Below are positions 1 through 7,758 of a DNA stretch of 33,872 nucleotides, piece by piece. This DNA is from Bacteroidales bacterium (GTDB taxonomy: Bacteria; Bacteroidota; Bacteroidia; Bacteroidales; WCHB1-69). The first letter of the stretch is position 1. Every line of letters starts with the position of its first letter. Location: the NCBI GenBank assembly GCA_023229985.1, contig JALNYF010000020.1:1-33872 (forward strand), written 5' to 3'. The translations under genes and the position numbers were made by a program. The notes beneath the pieces are model-generated. The model saw only the letters and a list, made by a program, of their open reading frames with translations. It was not told the origin of the DNA and searched no databases.

Positions 1-733
1 TGGCTCCCACTACCCGATCATTCTCCACCACGGCGGTCACACCCAAACATTTGCCCGAAATTTCAAGAATTACTTTTTGAATATCATCGGTGGGCAAGAC
101 AAACGGTTTTTCGTTGTACTTAAATAGGTCATTTACCTTGATATACAAACGTTTACCAAGAATTCCGCCCGGGTGGAATTTGGCAAAATCATGAGAAGTG
201 AAGCCGCGCAGATGAATCAGACTGGATGCCAATGCGTCGCCCAAGGCTAACTGTGCGGTAGAACTGCACGTGGGAGCCAAGTTATTGGGGCAAGCCTCTT
301 TTTGCACCGTACAATTTAGCACAAAATCGGCTTCTTTGGCTAAAAAAGAATCTACATTTCCAACCATCGCAATGAGTTTATTCCCATTCATTTTCAAAAA
401 AGGAATCAACACCGATATTTCGGGAGTATTGCCGCTTTTGGAAATACAGAGTACCACATCATCAGGCTGAATAATTCCCAAATCGCCGTGAATGGCATCG
501 GCAGCGTGCATAAAAACAGCCGGTGTTCCGGTAGAGTTCAACGTTGCCACTATTTTTTGTCCGATAATGGCACTTTTCCCGATGCCGGTAATCACTAACC
601 GCCCTTTCATCCCAAAGATGGCTGTAACTGCATCCTCAAACGACTGATCCACATACTTTTGAAGCTCCAAAACAGATTGTGCTTCCAGCTGTAAAACTTC
701 AACTGCTATTTGCTTAATATCTGAATTTTGCAT
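1..733 (-). CDS. kdsD: Arabinose-5-phosphate isomerase (KdsD/KpsF type), C-terminus cut by window edge
   Basis: This enzyme interconverts ribulose 5-phosphate and arabinose 5-phosphate, the first committed step towards KDO for lipid A-core LPS, in the cytoplasm. About 244 codons are visible, starting at the ATG at 733; the family is usually 310-330 residues, so a second CBS domain should lie beyond base 1. Visible motifs are GIGKSAIIG (phosphate/lysine loop of the SIS domain), HGDLG, ISKSGNTPE, KEACPNNLAPT, SHDFAKFHPGG and then the beginning of a CBS region (LYIKVNDL onwards). The Lys, the KEACP Glu and the HPGG His that the family uses are all present. The gene starts five bases after the gltX stop, so the two are co-transcribed and probably lie at the end of the run that begins at 5447. 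Identification is firm; only the truncated end is unknown. Confidence 0.93.
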   Translation of the reverse strand, partial: MQNSDIKQIAVEVLQLEAQSVLELQKYVDQSFEDAVTAIFGMKGRLVITGIGKSAIIGQKIVATLNSTGTPAVFMHAADAIHGDLGIIQPDDVVLCISKSGNTPEISVLIPFLKMNGNKLIAMVGNVDSFLAKEADFVLNCTVQKEACPNNLAPTCSSTAQLALGDALASSLIHLRGFTSHDFAKFHPGGILGKRLYIKVNDLFKYNEKPFVLPTDDIQKVILEISGKCLGVTAVVENDRVVGA

Positions 734-738
734 AATAA

Positions 739-2259
739 CTAATTAACAATAATGGTTTCTATGGCACGGGCAATCCTTTTTTGGGTTTCTGCAACGCCCA
801 ATAAATCAATAATTTCAAACATATCGGGTCCCTTTGCCGCACCCACGAGCGATAATCGAAAACTATTCATGATTTGTCCCATATTCAATTCGGTGCCCTG
901 AATGTATTCCATCACCAAGTTATGAGCTTTCTCTTTATTAAACGGCTGAACGGAGGACAAAATGTCGGATATTTTTTTCAGATGCACATCTGTGCCGGGT
1001 TTCCATCTTTTCTTAATAACTTGTTCATCGTAATCTGTCGGTGCGACGAAGAAGAAAGCGCATTGTTCCCAAAATTCAGGAATAAAGTGAACTCTTTCTT
1101 TCATCAAATTGATAATTTTTAGCAAATAATCAGTATCGGGATGAATGTTGTGTTTTTGCAATTCTTTTTGAAACAAATCCAATAAAAGCGTATCGGGAGC
1201 CATCTGAATATAGGCGTGATTGAACCATTTTGCTTTTTCGAGGTCGAATTTCGCGCCGGATTTACTTATTTTCTCGATAGAAAACAGGGATACCAAGGTC
1301 GGCAAGTCCATTATTTCCTGTTCGGTGCCCGGGTTCCAGCCGAGGAGTGCGAGCATATTGATAACTGCTTCAGGCAGATAGCCGCTTTCGCGGTAGCCAG
1401 AAGAAATTTCGCCCGACTTCGGGTCTTTCCACAAGAGAGGGAAAACGGGGAAACCCAGCCGGTCGCCGTCTCTTTTGCTCAGTTTGCCATTGCCGTCCGG
1501 TTTCAGGAGGAGCGGTAAATGGGCAAATTGGGGGGCTTCCCAGCCAAAAGCCTGATACAACATCACGTGCAGCGGCGCAGAAGGCAGCCACTCTTCCCCA
1601 CGAATCACGTGAGAAATCTCCATCAAATGGTCATCCACAATATTTGCCAAATGATAGGTCGGCATCCCGTCAGATTTATATAAAACTTTATCATCTAATA
1701 AGTTAGAATTAATTCTCACTTCGCCGCGGATTAAATCGTGAACTAATATTTCGCTATTTTCAGGATATTTAAAACGGATCACATAAGGTTCATCGGCATG
1801 GATTCTTTGTTCAACCTCAGCGGGCGTGAGGGTCAGGGAATTGCACAATCCGCCACGGGAGCGGGCATCATATTGGAAGGTCTTTTTTTCGGCTTCGGCT
1901 TGTGCGCGGCGTTGTTCAAGGTCGGCGGGAGTGTCGAAAGCGTAATAAGCCCAGCCATTGTTCACCAACTCAAGGGCATATTGTAGATATATCACTTTTC
2001 TTTCGGATTGTTTGTAAGGACCATATTTTCCACCGATGTGGACACCTTCGTCGAAGGGAATCCCCAACCATTCAAAGGCTTCAATAATGTATTCCTCCGC
2101 ACCGGGGACAAAACGGGTTTGGTCGGTGTCTTCAATTCGCAAGATAAAATCGCCGTAATTCTGTTTGGCGAAAAGATAATTATACAACGCAGTTCTGACG
2201 CCGCCAATATGCAAAGGACCTGTGGGGCTTGGGGCAAATCTGACTCTTACTTTCTTCAT
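739..2259 (-). CDS. gltX: Glutamate--tRNA ligase
   Basis: Class I aminoacyl-tRNA synthetase that charges tRNA-Glu (and tRNA-Gln in organisms using the GatCAB route). The 506-residue length is normal for Bacteroidota. The N-terminus has RFAPSPTGPLHIGG with the HIGH signature as HIGG, the middle carries the GEEWLPSAPLH segment, and the second signature is KLSKRDGD (KMSKS equivalent) around residue 260. The C-terminal third is the anticodon-binding helical region. The gene sits 15 bases after the exonuclease gene at 2275 and five bases before kdsD, inside a minus-strand run of five genes. There is no recognisable Shine-Dalgarno sequence, as expected in this phylum. Nothing looks truncated or unusual. 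Whether the enzyme is discriminating or not cannot be decided here because gatCAB and glnS are not in the window. Confidence 0.97.
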   Translation of the reverse strand: MKKVRVRFAPSPTGPLHIGGVRTALYNYLFAKQNYGDFILRIEDTDQTRFVPGAEEYIIEAFEWLGIPFDEGVHIGGKYGPYKQSERKVIYLQYALELVNNGWAYYAFDTPADLEQRRAQAEAEKKTFQYDARSRGGLCNSLTLTPAEVEQRIHADEPYVIRFKYPENSEILVHDLIRGEVRINSNLLDDKVLYKSDGMPTYHLANIVDDHLMEISHVIRGEEWLPSAPLHVMLYQAFGWEAPQFAHLPLLLKPDGNGKLSKRDGDRLGFPVFPLLWKDPKSGEISSGYRESGYLPEAVINMLALLGWNPGTEQEIMDLPTLVSLFSIEKISKSGAKFDLEKAKWFNHAYIQMAPDTLLLDLFQKELQKHNIHPDTDYLLKIINLMKERVHFIPEFWEQCAFFFVAPTDYDEQVIKKRWKPGTDVHLKKISDILSSVQPFNKEKAHNLVMEYIQGTELNMGQIMNSFRLSLVGAAKGPDMFEIIDLLGVAETQKRIARAIETIIVN

Positions 2260-2274
2260 TATAAAAAAATATAG

Positions 2275-3075
2275 CTAAAAATTTCTGTTTTTAATTTTTG
2301 TAATAATTTCTTTGGTATAAAGCGGAAAATCGGATTTCATCATCCAATCGTAGTAGGCGCGTTCGGTACGAAAAACTTCTTCCACTGATCTTCCTTTATG
2401 TTTTCCAAAATTAAAGACTTCTTCATCTCTGTCGTTAAAAACGATGTGAGCGGCAAAATCAACGGCGCGACCATTGCGGGAGAAATTGCTTAAATCTTTT
2501 ACGTTTTCGGTAACGGGCACGGATAGGTTCCCGGACTTATCTTCGTATTCAACATTTTGATAACGTGCTACTTGTGCGTCCAAGACTTCAAAAGTGGCGC
2601 GGGTATCGGCGGCGGCGGAATGGGCATCCTTTAAATCCTTCCGGCAATAGAGTTTATAGGCAGCCGTGAGATTACGCGGTTCCATTTTATGATAAATCTG
2701 TTGAACATCAATGATATAGCGATTGCGCATATCAAAATGTTTCCCAATTCTCAAAAACTCTTCCACCAGCAGCGGAATGTCGAATTTATTGGAATTATAG
2801 CCGGCAATATCGCAATTATCGAAGAAGTCGGCAATTTCATTTGCCACTTGTGGAAAGGTTGGTGCGTCTTTTACGTCAATGTCAAAGATTCCGTGTATGG
2901 CGGAGCATTCCGCGGGAATGGGACATTCGGGGTTAAGGCGCATCACTTTTTCCTCTTCGGTTCCGTCCGGAGCAACTTTGAGCATACATATTTCTACAAT
3001 TTTATCTTTGGCAACGTCCAATCCAGTCGTTTCCAAATCAAAAAATAGTAAGGGGCGTTCTAATTTAATATTCAT
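2275..3075 (-). CDS. DnaQ-like 3'-5' exonuclease (DEDDh) with exodeoxyribonuclease X-like C-terminal domain
   Basis: This 266-residue protein belongs to the DEDDh exonuclease superfamily. Exo I is FFDLETTG near residues 11-18 (the Asp and Glu metal ligands), Exo II is the NSNKFDIPLL segment, and Exo III is HSAAADTRAT with the catalytic His and final Asp. All four acidic ligands and the His are present, so the enzyme should be active. Residues from about 215 (FNFGKHKGRSVEEV) to the end form a small domain seen at the C-terminus of exodeoxyribonuclease X-like proteins, ending DYDWMMKSDFPLYTKE-like (here YYDWMMKSDFPLYTKE). It may act as a proofreading subunit or in DNA repair; the two cannot be separated from sequence alone. 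It starts ten bases after the M49 peptidase gene stop and is 15 bases before gltX, so it is within the operon. It is a common single-copy gene in the phylum. Confidence 0.9.
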   Translation of the reverse strand: MNIKLERPLLFFDLETTGLDVAKDKIVEICMLKVAPDGTEEEKVMRLNPECPIPAECSAIHGIFDIDVKDAPTFPQVANEIADFFDNCDIAGYNSNKFDIPLLVEEFLRIGKHFDMRNRYIIDVQQIYHKMEPRNLTAAYKLYCRKDLKDAHSAAADTRATFEVLDAQVARYQNVEYEDKSGNLSVPVTENVKDLSNFSRNGRAVDFAAHIVFNDRDEEVFNFGKHKGRSVEEVFRTERAYYDWMMKSDFPLYTKEIITKIKNRNF

Positions 3076-3085
3076 TGTTTTAATT

Positions 3086-4696
3086 TTAAAGTCCTAATAC
3101 TTTAAGTCCTTGATTGAAGCGGATATCGCGAGGAATACCTGCGTTGTTGATTTTGTCGAGGTCTTTTTGCAAAGCCGGAGTAATATTTCCTTCTTTGGCT
3201 CTAAATTTCTGAGCGAAGTCGAAGTCGCCTTCGCCTTGGGTTTTAAGGATGAGAGCTGACCAAGATTTTATGGCGGTTTTAGCTTTGGCAAAATCTATCA
3301 CATATTGTCCGTTTGCGTCTCGTTGGAAGGCCCCCATATTTTCCATATAGGTGAAACACATCATGTTAGCTTTTCCGTGTGAGCTGGCAGCACCAAATCT
3401 TACGGAGCGAAGAATTCCGGCAATGTAAGTCGCGATGGCATCTTCTTGAGTAATATTGGTAATTTCTTTTTTCTCGATTAGATTACAAACGATGAACAAT
3501 CCCAAGATGTCGGCTTTGGCTTCCTCCCAAGATGTCTTTTCGGTTTTCATGGCATCATCGACGGTGCCTTTGCCGTTGACGGTTTCTTTAATTCCCAATC
3601 CGTGAGCTACTTCGTGGAAAGAGACGTTCCAGAAAAAGGCATCGAATTTCAAATATTTTTGTTGTTCCGGAGTAATAATCAATTCTCCGATAGGCATCAA
3701 TATTTTGTCAAATTTGGCTTGCATACTGTTTCGCAGTTGCAATCTTCTGGCACCTTTTTGTTTTTGAACGCGCTCGTCATTGGGCAGGTTAATGGCAATG
3801 GTTTTGCTCCCCGAGTTGCAGTCGCCGGCGTAATAAATAGCATCATAAACATTTAGGTCTGAAGAAGTTCCGGGAATAAAAGTTTTATATTTAGGATCAC
3901 ATGGGAGTTCTTTTTGAATATCGGGCAACATGGCAACGAATTTTGCCAATTCTTTGCTTCTTTCAACATCTTTTACTAAAATGAAAGCTTCGTAAGAGGC
4001 TTTGGCTTCGTTGAGTTTATCATCATAATTTTCGATAGGACCCACAACAAAATCCAAGCGGCTCTCTTTCATATCCATCCACACCAAGTCGCTCTGAAAA
4101 TAATCATCGGTAAGGAAGGCTTTTTTGCGTTCTTTCAAATAGTTTTTCATTCCGGGGTCATCGACAAGTGGGATGGCTCGGTCGAGGAGGGCGCAAACTT
4201 TCGTAATCTCTTTTTTATATTCATCTCTATACCAAACGGTTTTAAGATTTCCGTTCTCATCGCGGCGCAGAACAGTATAAAGGCTGCCTTTGTTTGGGTC
4301 TTTGTACGCCTCGTATTCTGCCACGGTAATGTCTTGCGGATAGTATTGACAAGCATCGGGTTTAGGACCTACATTCGGAACGAAAGGAAGGTTATTGTTC
4401 AGTCTGTCCCACGGACCGTAGTTAATGGTCACAAATTCTTTGTAAGGGTCTTGCAAATTCTGCAATTCGGAGACGTTACCATACGTTTGTTTCCAGAAAA
4501 GTTGGTCCATAATTTCCGAAATTTGGACAAAAATCGGAATAAGTTGTTTTTCCTTTTCAGACAGTTTACTAATGTCTGTTTTTAAGTCAAAATAGGCATA
4601 CTCAGCCACTCTTTCTTTAACGTAAGCGGCATCTGTTTGAGCGAAGCCGATACAGCTGCATGAAAGCATTAAAATTACGAGGATTGGTTTTTTCAT
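3086..4696 (-). CDS. Exported M49-like zinc peptidase (dipeptidyl-peptidase III family, HEXXH form)
   Basis: This 536-residue protein starts with a type I signal peptide (MKKPILVILMLSCSCIGFAQ, cleavage probably after GFAQ), so it should act in the periplasm or outside. The zinc site is HEVAHGLG at residues 361-368 followed about 30 residues later by EEAKAD (391-396). This matches the two signatures of family M49, HEXXGH and EECRAE, except that the first is a five-residue HEXXH instead of the six-residue form. Pentapeptide M49 members are known (a Caldithrix enzyme is one I recall). The family removes dipeptides from the N-terminus of oligopeptides. The gene lies 37 bases after the unknown 237-residue gene and ten bases before the exonuclease gene. 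Zinc peptidase function is secure from the motif; the exact peptide specificity is not. Most characterised M49 enzymes are cytosolic, so the signal peptide is notable. Confidence 0.8.
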   Translation of the reverse strand: MKKPILVILMLSCSCIGFAQTDAAYVKERVAEYAYFDLKTDISKLSEKEKQLIPIFVQISEIMDQLFWKQTYGNVSELQNLQDPYKEFVTINYGPWDRLNNNLPFVPNVGPKPDACQYYPQDITVAEYEAYKDPNKGSLYTVLRRDENGNLKTVWYRDEYKKEITKVCALLDRAIPLVDDPGMKNYLKERKKAFLTDDYFQSDLVWMDMKESRLDFVVGPIENYDDKLNEAKASYEAFILVKDVERSKELAKFVAMLPDIQKELPCDPKYKTFIPGTSSDLNVYDAIYYAGDCNSGSKTIAINLPNDERVQKQKGARRLQLRNSMQAKFDKILMPIGELIITPEQQKYLKFDAFFWNVSFHEVAHGLGIKETVNGKGTVDDAMKTEKTSWEEAKADILGLFIVCNLIEKKEITNITQEDAIATYIAGILRSVRFGAASSHGKANMMCFTYMENMGAFQRDANGQYVIDFAKAKTAIKSWSALILKTQGEGDFDFAQKFRAKEGNITPALQKDLDKINNAGIPRDIRFNQGLKVLGL

Positions 4697-4733
4697 TTTT
4701 TTTAATTTTTTATTGTAAATAATTTATAATCAA

Positions 4734-5447
4734 TTAATCTAAAGATTCCATTGAGGGGCCGATATAGGATTTCCAATTCAGTAATTCGTGCGGTCCGAAG
4801 GAGGATTGTGCCGGATTAGCTGTTACTAAGTTGCCCAAGTTCTGACACGGCATATTCAAAAAATGGAGGGTTTTCTTTCTACCGCGGGCATTAATCTGTT
4901 TTTCAAAAGAGTCGAACATCGGCATCAGAAACTGGAAAGAGTCTTTACGAAGTGCCTCAATATCAACATATTTCAGTGAATCTTGATAGAACCCAATCAG
5001 TTGTTCCAACAGACCGGACATCTGAATATTCTTCTTGGCATAGATCATCACGATATAATCGGCTTCTTCAATATTCCAAAAGCGGTAGCAGGGCGAGTAG
5101 GTATTCAGCAGGTATAAAGCATTAAAAAACAGATCTTTTTCTTGATATGGCACATTTCTAAAATCTTCATCGGTATAAGAGCAGGTTTTATTTTCCATGA
5201 CCACCAATGAAATATTTTCAAAGAAACCTCTTCGTATATTTTCGTATGATTTGGTGCATAAAAATTGTGCATAAAATGCACGGAACAGGGAACCAACGGA
5301 AGGGGAAACCGGATCTACAAATTGAGTCGTAGTATGCAACAATTCTCCCATTTGCGACATCAGTTCTAATAAAGAGAGAGGCGAATGGAGCGCAAAAATG
5401 CAATATTGGGAATGATTAGGAGAATAAGTATGAATAGTTTTTTCCAA
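4734..5447 (-). CDS. Hypothetical cytoplasmic protein, 237 residues
   Basis: I do not recognise this protein. It has no signal peptide, no obvious membrane segment and no low-complexity region. The sequence is rich in aromatic and Cys residues (for example PCYRFW, MPCQNLG) and reads as a soluble mixed alpha/beta fold. The C-terminal part contains a basic patch, ARGRKKT near residue 188, and a Gly/Pro/Ser-rich tail. It is the first gene of the minus-strand run that continues through the M49 peptidase, exonuclease, gltX and kdsD, and is divergent from tex. Good ORF length, a start close to the divergent promoter region, and codon use like its neighbours support a real gene. The two shorter minus-strand ORFs inside it in other frames are shadows. 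No function is proposed. Confidence 0.75.
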   Translation of the reverse strand: MEKTIHTYSPNHSQYCIFALHSPLSLLELMSQMGELLHTTTQFVDPVSPSVGSLFRAFYAQFLCTKSYENIRRGFFENISLVVMENKTCSYTDEDFRNVPYQEKDLFFNALYLLNTYSPCYRFWNIEEADYIVMIYAKKNIQMSGLLEQLIGFYQDSLKYVDIEALRKDSFQFLMPMFDSFEKQINARGRKKTLHFLNMPCQNLGNLVTANPAQSSFGPHELLNWKSYIGPSMESLD

Positions 5448-5504
5448 AATTATCGGTATTTTTGCTGTTTTTTTAAAAAAAAATTATTTTCAATTTTTAG
5501 CCAG

Positions 5505-5512
5505 CGAAAATA
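5505..5512 (-). promoter_or_regulatory. Possible -7 box (TATTTTCG) for the 237-residue gene operon
   Basis: On the minus strand the octamer TATTTTCG, preceded by TG, differs by one base from the Bacteroidota -7 consensus TAnnTTTG and lies about 58 bases upstream of the start at 5447. No TTG is found 19 bases further upstream, so the call is weak. The flanks are long A and T tracts. Confidence 0.3.
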
Positions 5513-5525
5513 CAAAAAAAAATGC

Positions 5526-5533
5526 GAAATTTG
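5526..5533 (+). promoter_or_regulatory. Possible -7 box (GAAATTTG) for tex
   Basis: The octamer GAAATTTG followed by CA lies 20 bases before the tex start and matches TAnnTTTG except for the first base. The position, right after an A tract, and the trailing CA resemble better promoters in this window (7734, 25031). No clear -33 TTG was found at the right spacing. Confidence 0.35.
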
Positions 5534-5553
5534 CACTTTTAAATAAAAAAAAG

Positions 5554-7692
5554 ATGATAATCAAAAATTATGCGGCAATAATTGCAAAAGAACTTGATTT
5601 ACAAGAAAAACAAGTTCGGAATGTTTTAGATTTATTGGCATCGGGAGCAACGATACCATTCATTGCGCGCTATAGAAAAGAGGCAACAGATTCTTTAGAT
5701 GAAGTACAAATCGGAAATATTCGCGATTTATATGGCAAATTGACAGAGATAGACAAACGTCGGACAGCCATTATTGATTCCATGACCGCGCAGGGGCAAC
5801 TGACTGCCGATTTGGAAAAAAAATTAAATAATGCGCTCACGATGAGTGAGTTGGAAGATATTTATCTGCCATACAAGCCCAAACGCAAGACCCGTGCCTC
5901 TGTGGCTCGCGAAAAAGGGCTGGAGCCATTAGCCGTCATTATATTAGATCAAAGCAAAACTAATTTGCAAAATATTGCTTATCAATATATTAATTCTGAA
6001 AAAGGCGTACTTACCGCCGAAGATGCGTTAGCCGGCGCGCGGGATATTATTGCCGAGTGGGTTTCCGAAGATGCCAAAATTAGAGAAAGAACACGTTATA
6101 TCTTTGCCAAAGAATCGGTTATCACTTCAAAAGTAGTCAAAGAGAAGGAGAAAGAGGGAGAAAAATATGCTGGTTATTTCAATTCGTCAGAGAAATTAAG
6201 TAAAGCTCCTTCGCATCGAATACTGGCAATGTTTCGCGGCGAAGAAGAGGGCTTTTTAAAAATCGGAATCGCGCCGAATGAAGAATTGGTGCTCCCGCTC
6301 ATTCAAAAACAGTATCTGAAAGCCCAAAATGAGTGCAGTTTACAAGTTGAAAAAGCCATTCAGGATTCATACAAACGACTGCTACAACCGCAGATGGAAA
6401 CGGAAATGCGGAAAATTTATAAAGAAAAAGCCGATAAAGAAGCGATCTCCGTCTTTGTCACCAACTTACGTCAATTGTTACTGGCACCGCCCTTGGGACA
6501 AAAAACGGTCTTGGCGATTGACCCGGGCTTCCGAACCGGCTGCAAAATAGTGATTTTGGACAAACAGGGGAAGTTGCTGCACAACGAAAACATCTATCCT
6601 CACCCACCCCGTTCGGAATACAAATTGGCGTCCGACAAACTCAAGCGGTTGGTTTTGCAATATCAGGTGGAAGCCATTGCCATCGGCAACGGCACTGCCG
6701 GACGAGAAACAGAGTATTTTGTGCGCAAAATCCCCTTTGAACGCGATGTTGTGGCGATCATAGTCAATGAAAGTGGGGCTTCCATCTACTCCGCTTCGCC
6801 CATCGCTCGCGAAGAGTTCCCCGACTATGACGTGACCGTGCGGGGTGCCGTCTCCATCGGCAGGCGACTCATGGACCCACTTGCAGAATTAGTCAAAATT
6901 GACCCAAAATCGATCGGAGTAGGACAATATCAGCATGATGTCAATCAATCTTTGCTGCAAAACAGTTTGGAAACAACCGTGGAGAGCTGCGTCAATTATG
7001 TGGGAGTGGAAGTCAATACGGCAAGCAAAGAGTTACTTTCGCGCGTTTCCGGCGTAGGCCCGTTGTTGGCGAAAAATATTGTCACTTTTCGCAATGAAAA
7101 CGGTCCTTTTGATTCGCGTCAAGGTCTTAAAAAGGTGCCCCGTTTTGGAGACAAAGCCTTTGAACAAGCCGCCGGATTCCTTCGCATCCGCAACGCTCAA
7201 AACCCTCTGGATAGCAGTGCCGTCCACCCTGAAAGCTACCATATTGTAGATAAAATGGCTGAAAAAGTAGGATGCACCATACCGGAACTTATCAAAAATG
7301 AAACGCTTAGAAAATCCATCCGTTTGGAAGAGTACACTACTTCCACGGTCGGACTGCCTACTTTGAAAGATATCATGCAGGAGCTGGCAAAGCCGGGACG
7401 CGACCCCCGCACCCATTTTGATGTTTTTGAATTTGATAAAACCATCAATTCCATCAACGATTTAAAAGTCGGAATGGTCGTCCCGGGAATCATCACCAAT
7501 ATTACGAATTTCGGCTGCTTCGTTGATATTGGCGTCCACCAAGACGGATTGGTACACATTAGCAATATTGCCCACAAATTCATTAACAATCCCAACGACG
7601 AAGTAAAATTGAACCAAAAAGTATTGGTAAAAGTGATGAGCGTAGAAATTGACCGTAAAAGAATCAATCTCTCCATGAAAGATGCGAAATAA
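5554..7692 (+). CDS. tex: Tex family S1 RNA-binding transcription accessory protein
   Basis: Tex is a nucleic-acid-binding factor associated with RNA polymerase and transcription, and with RNA decay in some bacteria; it is cytoplasmic. The 712-residue length is typical. The N-terminal helical region includes IPFIARYRKEATDSLDE (about residues 35-51), the hallmark of the family. A YqgF/RNase H-like domain follows, beginning near VLAIDPGFRTGCK (about residue 321) and including AIGNGTAGRETE. The helix-hairpin-helix part has LLSRVSGVGPLLAKNIV and the KKVPRFGDKAFEQAAGFLRI stretch, and an S1 domain closes the protein (GMVVPGIITNITNFGCFVDIG, VHQDGLVHIS, MSVEIDRKRINLSMK). The gene is monocistronic: a promoter for the next gene follows within 42 bases. 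No anomalies are seen. Confidence 0.96.
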   Translation: MIIKNYAAIIAKELDLQEKQVRNVLDLLASGATIPFIARYRKEATDSLDEVQIGNIRDLYGKLTEIDKRRTAIIDSMTAQGQLTADLEKKLNNALTMSELEDIYLPYKPKRKTRASVAREKGLEPLAVIILDQSKTNLQNIAYQYINSEKGVLTAEDALAGARDIIAEWVSEDAKIRERTRYIFAKESVITSKVVKEKEKEGEKYAGYFNSSEKLSKAPSHRILAMFRGEEEGFLKIGIAPNEELVLPLIQKQYLKAQNECSLQVEKAIQDSYKRLLQPQMETEMRKIYKEKADKEAISVFVTNLRQLLLAPPLGQKTVLAIDPGFRTGCKIVILDKQGKLLHNENIYPHPPRSEYKLASDKLKRLVLQYQVEAIAIGNGTAGRETEYFVRKIPFERDVVAIIVNESGASIYSASPIAREEFPDYDVTVRGAVSIGRRLMDPLAELVKIDPKSIGVGQYQHDVNQSLLQNSLETTVESCVNYVGVEVNTASKELLSRVSGVGPLLAKNIVTFRNENGPFDSRQGLKKVPRFGDKAFEQAAGFLRIRNAQNPLDSSAVHPESYHIVDKMAEKVGCTIPELIKNETLRKSIRLEEYTTSTVGLPTLKDIMQELAKPGRDPRTHFDVFEFDKTINSINDLKVGMVVPGIITNITNFGCFVDIGVHQDGLVHISNIAHKFINNPNDEVKLNQKVLVKVMSVEIDRKRINLSMKDAK

Positions 7693-7733
7693 ACAACTTT
7701 TTAACGAAATCACAAACCAATCAAATAAAAGTG

Positions 7734-7741
7734 TAAATTTG
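7734..7741 (+). promoter_or_regulatory. -7 promoter box (TAAATTTG) for the M64 peptidase operon
   Basis: TAAATTTG followed by CAG matches the Bacteroidota -7 consensus TAnnTTTG exactly and lies 18 bases before the start at 7759. A -33 TTG at the ideal distance is not present, so strength may be moderate. It would drive the M64 peptidase, ptb, lipoprotein and aspS genes. Confidence 0.6.
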
Positions 7742-7758
7742 CAGCCAAATTATTAAAT

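Noticed and set aside
270..470. Plus-strand 66-residue ORF inside kdsD
   Set aside because: It lies fully opposite a recognised kdsD frame and shows no family feature.
7033..7713. Minus-strand ORFs inside tex
   Set aside because: Shadows of a strongly coding plus-strand gene; the S1 domain frame is certain.
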